Positions 6,461 to 11,980 of a DNA stretch of 39,901 nucleotides are shown here, piece by piece. Position 1 is the stretch's first letter, and the number at the start of each line of letters is the position of its first letter. The stretch spans positions 1 through 39,901 of the IMG/VR virus record IMGVR_UViG_3300041955_000409; one strand, 5' to 3'. The DNA comes from a virus. A model generated the notes under the pieces. That model was not told the origin of the DNA. It saw only the letters and a program-made list of their open reading frames with translations, and searched no databases. The translations under genes and the position numbers were made by a program.

Positions 6461-6679
6461 CTATTTCGGTTCCAGCGTTTTGTGGTCAAGGAATCGGGAA
6501 ACCCCCTGAGACACACAGCTAGAACCACACGCATCCTTGATCGTGGAGTTTTCTGGTTGTCCGACAGACGGCAAAATAATGAGTGTTCCATGCGGAGTGA
6601 CTTTCAAACGATACCAGTGATTGACCTCTCCCTTGGCTTTACCGCAGAAGTCACAAGTGTCCTGGTAGGCTCGACTCAT
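6461..6679 (-). CDS. Small zinc-finger-like protein
   Basis: The 72-residue product starts at ATG 6679, overlapping the stop of the upstream micropeptide. It has CDFCGKAKGEVNHWYRLKV, where a Cys pair and His follow the usual knuckle spacing, and later DACGSSCVSQGVSRFLD, a second Cys pair. The beta-like middle (GTLIILPSVG) fits a small zinc-stabilised domain. The role is unknown. Confidence 0.68.
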   Translation of the reverse strand: MSRAYQDTCDFCGKAKGEVNHWYRLKVTPHGTLIILPSVGQPENSTIKDACGSSCVSQGVSRFLDHKTLEPK

Positions 6680-6765
6680 CGGAACCAACTGTAAAGCAGT
6701 ATCCCAAGCAGCGACGCGAGCCACAGCCGCATGGCCCAGGTGTAGAAGCGCGTGGTGCTGTTCAT
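6676..6765 (-). CDS. Single-span membrane micropeptide (29 aa)
   Basis: The ATG at 6765 overlaps the TGA of the regulator gene (ATGA), and its own TGA overlaps the next ATG. The 29 codons give a basic/polar N terminus followed by one hydrophobic helix (WLASLLGILLYSWF) ending in Arg. Exact coupling on both sides supports it as a gene. The function is unknown. Confidence 0.6.
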   Translation of the reverse strand: MNSTTRFYTWAMRLWLASLLGILLYSWFR

Positions 6766-6917
6766 CGCTTCGCTAACTCCCTAGCAAGGGTAGCGCAGAA
6801 AACCTCATCCGCTACTTCGTACATCTTTTCGCTGCGCATAGCTGCAATTTGTTTAAGTGCTTTAGCTGCCTCTATCGTGATCTTGACGGTTGTAAGCTTC
6901 GGAGTGTTCTTTTGCAT
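6762..6917 (-). CDS. Ribbon-helix-helix-like regulator, first gene of leftward operon
   Basis: The 51-residue product starts at ATG 6917. A short strand (LTTVKITIEAAKAL) is followed by two helices (KQIAAMRSEKMYEVADEVFCATLAREL), the size and order of a MetJ/Arc-type ribbon-helix-helix protein, which binds DNA as a dimer. It is the promoter-proximal gene of the leftward operon and lies next to a 38-bp dyad, so autoregulation of both divergent promoters is likely. There is no ribosome site. If the proposed promoter is right, the transcript starts at or within a base or two of the ATG and is leaderless. Confidence 0.65.
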   Translation of the reverse strand: MQKNTPKLTTVKITIEAAKALKQIAAMRSEKMYEVADEVFCATLARELAKR

Positions 6918-6924
6918 GGCTGTA

Positions 6925-6970
6925 AAAGTACAACTTTGGTATTGACAAGTCAAGTGGAAAGTTGTAAAAG
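6925..6970. promoter_or_regulatory. Divergent promoters under a 38-bp dyad operator
   Basis: At 6929-6966 a palindrome has 9-bp outer arms (TACAACTTT / AAAGTTGTA), 5-bp inner arms (TTGAC / GTCAA) and 4-bp unpaired spacers. The inner arms supply both -35 boxes. Rightward: TTGACA 6942-6947, 17 bp, TAAAAG 6965-6970. Leftward: TTGACT 6953-6948, 17 bp, TACTTT 6930-6925. The -10 boxes are weak, consistent with activated or repressed control. The outer arms cover both spacer/-10 borders. Confidence 0.65.
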
Positions 6971-6999
6971 ATACTATGCTCACCGAGGGAGGCAAAACC

Positions 7000-7158
7000 A
7001 TGGAAAAGCCAGCACAGATACCCCCGATCCTGACGCCAGAAGGAATCGAAGAGTTTCTCGCGCGGCGGATCGAGGCAGACAAGCGGGCGTTGCGCTTTGA
7101 CGCACGGCGGCTCGAAGCGATGGAGCGCGAAGCGGGCTGCAACGAGGTGGGAGAATGA
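7000..7158 (+). CDS. Small charged protein, first gene of rightward operon
   Basis: The 52-residue protein starts at ATG 7000 behind GAGGGAGG. An in-frame ATG at 6976 is too close to the proposed transcript start. It has a Pro-rich N terminus and a strongly charged helix (IEEFLARRIEADKRALRFDARRLEAMEREAG). It overlaps the next gene by ATGA. It may be an accessory or regulatory factor for the recombination genes. No family was recognised. Confidence 0.62.
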   Translation: MEKPAQIPPILTPEGIEEFLARRIEADKRALRFDARRLEAMEREAGCNEVGE

Positions 7159-7328
7159 GCCACACTTGCAGGAACTTCGATGAATGCCGGATGTGCGGTG
7201 CTCATTTCTGCGTGGATTGCGCGCCGGAAGGCACCGAGTTTTGCTCCGGGGATTGCGCTCACGACTGGTACGAAAGATTGCGCGAGGGGCCATTTGATAC
7301 GCTCGAAGAAAGGGACGGACTCGTATGA
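7155..7328 (+). CDS. Small Cys-rich zinc-binding protein (57 aa)
   Basis: A 57-codon gene is coupled by ATGA at both ends (7155-7158 and 7325-7328). It is Cys-dense: CRNFDECRMCGAHFCVDC, then EFCSGDCAHDWYERL. The order C-x2-C, C-x2-C, C-x3-C suggests a cross-brace or treble-clef zinc module. It lies just upstream of the Bet-type recombination region. The function is unknown. Confidence 0.65.
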   Translation: MSHTCRNFDECRMCGAHFCVDCAPEGTEFCSGDCAHDWYERLREGPFDTLEERDGLV

Positions 7329-7963
7329 GCGCCACAGACACAACTGCACTGATTCACGTCACAGATGGGCAGATTGTCGCAGGGCCAGAACTGGAGTTTG
7401 CAATAAAAGATTTGACCGCGCGCGCCGAACTCGTCAAGGCCGTATCGGATCAAGAGAGCTATGCAGAGGCACTCGAAATCTGCGCGGACGGTGAAGCGGA
7501 TGTCAAGATGATCCGCGCGGCTGCGGAACCGGAACGGTTGCGGCTACAACGAATACTCGATGAGCTGCGCGACCAGCGCAACGTGGTCATCAAGCAGATC
7601 GAAGACATTACTTCTCCGCTCAACCGCATGGCCCGCGACTGGAATATCAACCGGGAGCGCGCCGAGGCCAAGGCGGAAGAGGATCGGGTGAATCGCGGCA
7701 AGAAGCCTGAGCAGCGAGTCCATGTGCAGCCAAACATTCCAACCGTTCCAGGCAAGCGCATTGTGCTCCACTATCGGGCTGAAGTGCTCAACCCATCTGC
7801 ATTACTCAACGCCTATGTCGGAGCGCGCGGCCCTCGGAAGGAATTTCTGCGCCAGTTCGTAACGGTGGATCAGCAAGCCATTCAAAAGGTTTTCCGCGAA
7901 GAAATCAAAGACCCAAAGGAAGCGGCCAAAGTGATACCGGGCGTCAAATTCACAATTGAATAG
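7325..7963 (+). CDS. Recombination-module coiled-coil protein
   Basis: The 212-residue product has an N-terminal mixed region and a long charged coiled coil (about residues 40-135, with many Glu/Arg such as ERLRLQRILDELRDQRNVVIKQIEDI). A C-terminal small domain ends in AAKVIPGVKFTIE. Phage proteins with this shape and an IPGV-like C terminus often sit directly upstream of single-strand annealing protein genes, as here. The biochemical role is not established. It overlaps its upstream neighbour by ATGA and leaves 8 bp before the Bet-like gene. Confidence 0.6.
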   Translation: MSATDTTALIHVTDGQIVAGPELEFAIKDLTARAELVKAVSDQESYAEALEICADGEADVKMIRAAAEPERLRLQRILDELRDQRNVVIKQIEDITSPLNRMARDWNINRERAEAKAEEDRVNRGKKPEQRVHVQPNIPTVPGKRIVLHYRAEVLNPSALLNAYVGARGPRKEFLRQFVTVDQQAIQKVFREEIKDPKEAAKVIPGVKFTIE

Positions 7964-7971
7964 GGAACCGA

Positions 7972-9015
7972 ATGCCGCACGCAAAGCGAAAAGCTGTCCG
8001 TAAACCGATCCCGTCTCGCCGCGCTCCTACCCAAGCGATCGTTGTGCGCGCACCGGCTGAAAAGCCATGGCTGTTGCAGCCCGAAGAGATAACACTCATC
8101 AAGAACGTGGTCTGCAAAGGCGCGTCGGACGTGGAATTGCAGTACTGCCTAACTGTGGCGCGGCGGTACAAGCTGGACCCATTCCAAGGGCAAATTTGGT
8201 TTGTACCGCGCTGGGACTCGGAAGCGCAGCGCACGGACGGCCGGACCGGAACGAAGGTATTTGTTCCCGTTGTGGGCATCAACGGGATGCTGCACATTGC
8301 TGCACGAGATCACCGGGACTTTGGCAGTTATTCGCAACCGGAATACGGACCCATGATCACCGTCGAATATCAGAAGCTCGGACAGGGGCCAAAGCTAAAA
8401 CTCCAAGTTCCCGAATGGGCGCGCGTCAGCACGAAGAAAAAGGGCTGCACCGATGCCACGGTTGGCGAGGTGTGGTGGGAAGAAATCTACAAGAACATCG
8501 ACTTTGCACCAACGGTGCGGCAGATGCCACGCCTCATGCTCGCCAAGTGCGCCCGGGCCCAAGCCACACGCACAGCCTATCCGAGCACAGGCGGACTGCT
8601 GATACCCGAAGAGACGCACGGGCCCGAGTTCGAGAACATAACGCCAGGCGGTCGGCTCATCACGCCAGCCGAACCAGTGAACCCGGCGCTTGAAAAGTAT
8701 CTGGAGCGCGAGAAAGAGCAAATCTCCAAACTCACGCCCGCGCAGCGCGAAGTGGTTGAACGCAAGATGAGCGAGGCCGAAGAAGCCAAGAAGACGCTGG
8801 GCTATCGCTATTACCAGGAGAGCGAAACTTACCGCATTGGCGGTCCCGCTCAACTCATACACGACAACATGGAATTGCTGAAAGAGCTGTGGAGCCCAGT
8901 GGCCAAGAGCTTCGTAGCGAATGCGTCCCAACTCGGGAAACTGATCTCGCAATTCGAGCAGCGCGGCGTGCGATTCAAGAACATGGACGCGCGGGAGGAT
9001 CCGAAAGTTGAATAA
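7972..9015 (+). CDS. bet: Single-strand DNA annealing protein, Bet/RecT family
   Basis: The protein has 347 residues. After a basic N terminus it has the Bet/RecT core: EEITLIKNVVCKGASDVELQYCL, RRYKLDPFQGQIWFV, VVGINGMLHIAARD, and RQMPRLMLAKCARAQATRTAYP (about residues 40-205). A charged C-terminal helical region follows, typical of the partner-binding part. Such proteins anneal complementary single strands in phage recombination. An expected partner 5'-3' exonuclease is not evident nearby. The nearest nucleases are the HNH and PD-(D/E)XK-like genes, so the pairing is unusual or uses a host enzyme. Confidence 0.85.
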   Translation: MPHAKRKAVRKPIPSRRAPTQAIVVRAPAEKPWLLQPEEITLIKNVVCKGASDVELQYCLTVARRYKLDPFQGQIWFVPRWDSEAQRTDGRTGTKVFVPVVGINGMLHIAARDHRDFGSYSQPEYGPMITVEYQKLGQGPKLKLQVPEWARVSTKKKGCTDATVGEVWWEEIYKNIDFAPTVRQMPRLMLAKCARAQATRTAYPSTGGLLIPEETHGPEFENITPGGRLITPAEPVNPALEKYLEREKEQISKLTPAQREVVERKMSEAEEAKKTLGYRYYQESETYRIGGPAQLIHDNMELLKELWSPVAKSFVANASQLGKLISQFEQRGVRFKNMDAREDPKVE

Positions 9016-9283
9016 AAATCCGAATCCGATGGGCTGGAAGCTTGCGCAATTCATAGAAACCTATCCATCGTGCCTTGGGCCAGGTAAAAAGAAACGATGG
9101 CGCGATGAGTTTCAGGGGCGAATGATTATCGTGCGCCGCGCGAAATCAACCGAATTGGCGCCTGATACTTTGCGCGCCCAAAATTTTAGCGGGTGTAGGC
9201 ATAAGCTGTATATGGTCAAAGAAGTGCCGGATGGATGGAAATCACTTGTCGTCTGCGAAGCGATGTTTATTTTGATGGAGTGA
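9008..9283 (+). CDS. Hypothetical protein
   Basis: The 91-residue product starts at TTG 9008, overlapping the end of the bet-like gene. ATG 9029 (MGWKLAQF) is an alternative. It is a mixed soluble protein with KKKRWRDEFQGRMIIVRRAKS and two Cys residues. No motif was recognised. It is co-transcribed with the recombination gene. Confidence 0.5.
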   Translation: MNKNPNPMGWKLAQFIETYPSCLGPGKKKRWRDEFQGRMIIVRRAKSTELAPDTLRAQNFSGCRHKLYMVKEVPDGWKSLVVCEAMFILME

Positions 9284-9284
9284 T

Positions 9285-9599
9285 ATGCCCAGCAAAAAGA
9301 TGGCTCTGGAGTGGCTACAGTCTGAAGTGAACAAGGGCCGCGGCGATGAGTCGTGCCATGTAATTGACGTAGCAAAAGAACAGCGCGAGCGCATTAAGAA
9401 CGAGAAGCGCAAGACTCGTTTCGTTTTGGTCTGCGGAGATCCCGATCTGTGCTCCAGGTTCGATGCGGAAAAGGACCGCATTTTCAAGCGTGTCCGCAAC
9501 AAGTCGATCATGATTGATTTGATGATTCGCGCCTGGACTGAAGCTCTCTCAGATGGAGAACTCGATAAGATTATGGCTGCGATGGATGGACCGGAATGA
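9285..9599 (+). CDS. Hypothetical protein
   Basis: The 104-residue product starts at ATG 9285 behind GGAG, 1 bp after the previous stop. It is charged and helical, with a central beta-like stretch (TRFVLVCGDPDLCSRFD) and helices at both ends (VAKEQRERIKNEKR; IMIDLMIRAWTEAL). It overlaps the following zinc-finger gene by ATGA. No family was recognised. Confidence 0.6.
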   Translation: MPSKKMALEWLQSEVNKGRGDESCHVIDVAKEQRERIKNEKRKTRFVLVCGDPDLCSRFDAEKDRIFKRVRNKSIMIDLMIRAWTEALSDGELDKIMAAMDGPE

Positions 9600-9736
9600 C
9601 TGGACCTCGCTTACTCGCGCGTCTCGCAACGCCGCTCAAGGATCAAAGGCGGAAATGCCAGTTTTGCCTCAAAGAGTTTTCGCCGCGCAGGGCCGGCCAG
9701 AAGTATTGCTCTCGTAAATGCACGAACAGGTGGTGA
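9596..9736 (+). CDS. Small treble-clef zinc protein A (46 aa)
   Basis: A short gene is coupled by ATGA to the previous one. The basic N terminus is followed by KCQFCLKEFSPRRAGQKYCS and a second pair ending RKC. This C-x2-C ... C-x3-C pattern with FxP and QKYCS is common in small phage and bacterial DNA-associated zinc proteins. It is the first of three related genes in a row. Confidence 0.68.
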   Translation: MTGPRLLARLATPLKDQRRKCQFCLKEFSPRRAGQKYCSRKCTNRW

Positions 9737-9739
9737 GAC

Positions 9740-10006
9740 ATGGAACGGAAATGGGAACGCCGCAACCTGGCAACAAGCGGAGCGCGCAGCAATCGCCGAG
9801 AATACAACCGTCTCTACATGCGGCTCTGGCGCTCCGAGCATCCGAAGCAAGTGCAAAAGAAGCGGTGCGTCGAATGCGGGCAGTGGTACGAGCCGGACAA
9901 ATTCAATCCCAGCCAGCAGAAGTTTTGCTCTCCGACGTGCAATCGGAGACAGAAGGCACGGCGCATGCGCCTTCTGTTATTCCCCCTATCGCGGAAGATT
10001 GCTTGA
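9740..10006 (+). CDS. Small treble-clef zinc protein B
   Basis: The 88-residue product starts 3 bp after protein A. It has a very basic N terminus (RSNRREYNRLYMRLWRSEHP), then CVECGQWYEPDKFNPSQQKF and CSPTC, the same zinc pattern as protein A, and a basic C terminus. The basic flanks suggest nucleic-acid binding. A competing frame at 9718-10077 lacks any pattern. Confidence 0.65.
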   Translation: MERKWERRNLATSGARSNRREYNRLYMRLWRSEHPKQVQKKRCVECGQWYEPDKFNPSQQKFCSPTCNRRQKARRMRLLLFPLSRKIA

Positions 10007-10089
10007 GAATCGCGCAGGGAAGGCCGTACGCAAGCGCAGCTCCGCTCTTTGATGGGTTACCTGCTAGCATGGCCTGAGATACGCGCTTC

Positions 10090-10111
10090 TGCCGTTGCAA
10101 CGGCGTTGCCG
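10090..10111. repeat. 22-bp inverted repeat, copy 1 (with 14-bp palindrome)
   Basis: This 22-bp stretch in the noncoding gap between zinc proteins B and C occurs again, exactly, on the opposite strand at 34701-34722. It contains the perfect 14-bp palindrome GCCGTTGCAACGGC (10091-10104). The rest of the 10007-10130 gap holds no gene that I can support. Confidence 0.55.
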
Positions 10112-10130
10112 AGGGGATTTAGATAGCTCC

Positions 10131-10277
10131 ATGGACAAACTGTACCGCAAACGCTGCATATTCTGTTGGAAGTACTTCAAAAGCCCCAAACCGAACGCGC
10201 GTTTCTGTCCTGGCACGAATCACCGCTGGCAGGATTGGGCGCGCAAGCACCCGAGGAGAAAAAGTCATGCTGATTAG
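10131..10277 (+). CDS. Small treble-clef zinc protein C
   Basis: The 48-residue product starts at ATG 10131; an in-frame ATG at 10095 would start inside the palindromic element. RCIFCWKYFKSPKPNARFCP followed by GTNH gives C-x2-C ... C-x4-H, a variant of the A/B pattern, then a basic tail (RKHPRRKSHAD). It overlaps the lipoprotein gene by 11 bp. Confidence 0.62.
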   Translation: MDKLYRKRCIFCWKYFKSPKPNARFCPGTNHRWQDWARKHPRRKSHAD

Positions 10278-10473
10278 ATTTGGTGCTTTAGCTGTATTGT
10301 GTTGCGTGATGGGATGCCAGCCCAAGCCTTTGACTCGCGAACAGCAAATAGGAGCCTATCGCACATGTGTTGACGCTGGAGACACTCCAGTGGTTGTGCG
10401 TAACTACAGAGATGACATCATAGATGTCCAATGCGATCCACACGAAAGAGTTATCACGAAGGCCAACAAATAA
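10267..10473 (+). CDS. Small lipoprotein
   Basis: The 68-residue product starts at ATG 10267 behind GAGGAG. A short hydrophobic signal (IRFGALAVLCCVMG) is followed by Cys-17 in a VMGC lipobox, then about 50 mostly polar residues with two more Cys. Phage lipoproteins are known as superinfection-exclusion proteins or outer-membrane spanins. This one is in an early/middle module rather than the lysis region, which favours exclusion. That is inference. Confidence 0.65.
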   Translation: MLIRFGALAVLCCVMGCQPKPLTREQQIGAYRTCVDAGDTPVVVRNYRDDIIDVQCDPHERVITKANK

Positions 10474-10480
10474 AAACCTG

Positions 10481-10508
10481 TTGACACTTTATGGAACTGT
10501 GGCATAGT
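10481..10508 (+). promoter_or_regulatory. Candidate sigma-70-type promoter
   Basis: A perfect TTGACA (10481-10486), 16-bp spacer and CATAGT (10503-10508, 4 of 6 matches) lie in the 81-bp gap before the second HNH gene. It would add a rightward transcript entry upstream of the packaging genes. Confidence 0.4.
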
Positions 10509-10554
10509 ACCCGCTGAAAGTAGAAGTTTTACCGCATCCACTGCGGAATGATTT

Positions 10555-11061
10555 GTGTGGCTGCCCATCGTGGCGAAACTCGTAAGTGATATTCTCGTCC
10601 TGAATGCTTTCGGTAAACTGAAGTTTAAAACCCGTTCCAAAAACGCTGAGCGATTGGTCAGGCGCGGATTGGCGGTTTGGAAAAGTCATACGGAAATTCA
10701 GTTGAAGATACCGTTTGTCAGGGCGCTCGAGAAATTCTCCAGTTCAAATGATGTCCATCCAAAATCGCGTGGCGTTACTGGCGGTATACTGCGCCACGAC
10801 CGACGTAGGAACGCTGAAATTAGAGAACGGCGAGAAGCCGATGCGGACGGATTTCATACGATCGAGCAATGGTTGGCAAGGATCGCATTTTACGGATGGC
10901 GTTGTCGGTATTGCGGTGTCGATCTTAACATGAAGACTGTGACGAAGGATCACCAAATTCCCTTGGCTCACTCCGGTTCTGAGTGGGCCTCCAATCTCGT
11001 ACCGAGTTGCAAGCCTTGCAATAGCTGGAAGGGCGCGCGATCGGTTAAGGTTCTCTCCTGA
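10555..11061 (+). CDS. HNH endonuclease
   Basis: The 168-residue product starts at GTG 10555, with the start inferred from frame opening. The N-terminal part holds AERLVRRGLAVW. The C-terminal nuclease has WRCRYCGVDLNMKTVTKDHQ, then IPLAHSGSEWASNLVPSCKP and a final CN. These supply two zinc Cys pairs around the catalytic DH and N. It lies a few hundred bp upstream of the small terminase, a position where phage HNH proteins often assist packaging. It is a different subtype from the HNH at 6103-6453. Confidence 0.8.
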   Translation: MWLPIVAKLVSDILVLNAFGKLKFKTRSKNAERLVRRGLAVWKSHTEIQLKIPFVRALEKFSSSNDVHPKSRGVTGGILRHDRRRNAEIRERREADADGFHTIEQWLARIAFYGWRCRYCGVDLNMKTVTKDHQIPLAHSGSEWASNLVPSCKPCNSWKGARSVKVLS

Positions 11062-11277
11062 TTGGCTAGAAAAACTGTCCGCATAGAAACCCCCACCGGA
11101 ACCAGTTATTACGTCTCTCCTGCCAAAGCTGCCAAAGCATTAGAACGCCAAAAGCAGCGAGAATATCTCCAGAAAATGCGCGCCCGCGGTGAAACGCGCG
11201 GATGGCAGCAAAAGCCCTCTGGTTACGTATGTGTGTGGCAATTCATTCAAGGGGGACGCTTCCAGCCCATCACGTGA
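11062..11277 (+). CDS. Hypothetical small basic protein
   Basis: The 71-residue product starts at TTG 11062, immediately after the HNH stop. It is basic, with SPAKAAKALERQKQREYLQK and an aromatic end (GYVCVWQFIQGG). No family was recognised. It overlaps the next gene by GTGA. Confidence 0.5.
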   Translation: MARKTVRIETPTGTSYYVSPAKAAKALERQKQREYLQKMRARGETRGWQQKPSGYVCVWQFIQGGRFQPIT

Positions 11278-11441
11278 AGCTTCTCTGCTGCTGTGAAATC
11301 CAGATTGACGGCAAATCCTACACGCTCAAACGCTACGCACCAAAGCCCCCGAATGGCGCTTTGATGCATATCAAGCGAAAGCACCAAGTCGCCCAACGCT
11401 ATATGCGGCAGATGAACGCCCGCATTGCCCGCCTCGCGTGA
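11274..11441 (+). CDS. Hypothetical small basic protein (55 aa)
   Basis: The start GTG 11274 overlaps the previous TGA, and its stop overlaps the small terminase GTG, so it is coupled on both sides. The N terminus has three consecutive Cys (LLCCCEI); the rest is basic and helical (HIKRKHQVAQRYMRQMNARI). It may be a DNA-binding partner of the terminase. That is inference from position. Confidence 0.55.
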   Translation: MKLLCCCEIQIDGKSYTLKRYAPKPPNGALMHIKRKHQVAQRYMRQMNARIARLA

Positions 11442-11980
11442 AACTGCGCCCCAAGCACAAACGCTTCGTTGCTGAATACCTGGTAGACCTCAACGCCACA
11501 AAAGCCGCTATTCGTGCAGGATACAGCGAAAAGTGGGCCTGGAAGAATGCGGCGCGCTTGACTGCAAATGAAGGAATTGCTCGCGCGATTCATGAAGGCC
11601 AAGCCAAACGCCTCGATAAGTTGGACATATCGGCTGAGCGCGTCCTGCGCGAAATCGCCCTGCTCGCTTTCTCTAACATGGACGATTACACAAAAGTGGA
11701 GAACGGGCGCAGAGTCCTCGAAACGAAAAACCTCACGCGTGATCAGATGGCTGCGGTGCAAGAGCTGACTGAAGATGCGACAGGGGGAACAGGCGACGGT
11801 GAACGCCGGCTAATTCTGCGCACCCGCTTCAAGCTCTCCGATAAGGGCATCAACCTCGAGCGTCTCGGCCGTCACTTGAAACTCTTCACGGACAAGATGG
11901 AACTGTCGGGAGACTCTCTGCTCATCGAGCGTCTTGCGGCAGGCAGGAAAAGACTCCAAGAAGGAGGAAAGGGGGGATGA
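11438..11980 (+). CDS. terS: Terminase small subunit
   Basis: The 180-residue protein opens with the Terminase_2-type HTH: KHKRFVAEYLVDLNATKAAI, then RAGYSEKWAWKNAARL (residues about 5-45). A helical oligomerisation region and a charged C terminus follow. It binds packaging sites and loads the large subunit. It starts at GTG 11438, overlapping the previous stop. The large subunit gene is 4.2 kb downstream rather than adjacent, because three secreted-protein genes intervene. Confidence 0.85.
   Translation: MKLRPKHKRFVAEYLVDLNATKAAIRAGYSEKWAWKNAARLTANEGIARAIHEGQAKRLDKLDISAERVLREIALLAFSNMDDYTKVENGRRVLETKNLTRDQMAAVQELTEDATGGTGDGERRLILRTRFKLSDKGINLERLGRHLKLFTDKMELSGDSLLIERLAAGRKRLQEGGKGG

Noticed and set aside
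8395-9054. 219-codon open frame on the - strand
   Set aside because: Antisense to the Bet/RecT-type gene, whose motifs are clear.
9718-10077. 119-codon + strand frame overlapping zinc protein B
   Set aside because: No recognisable pattern, while the overlapping frame has a zinc motif and spacing to its neighbour.
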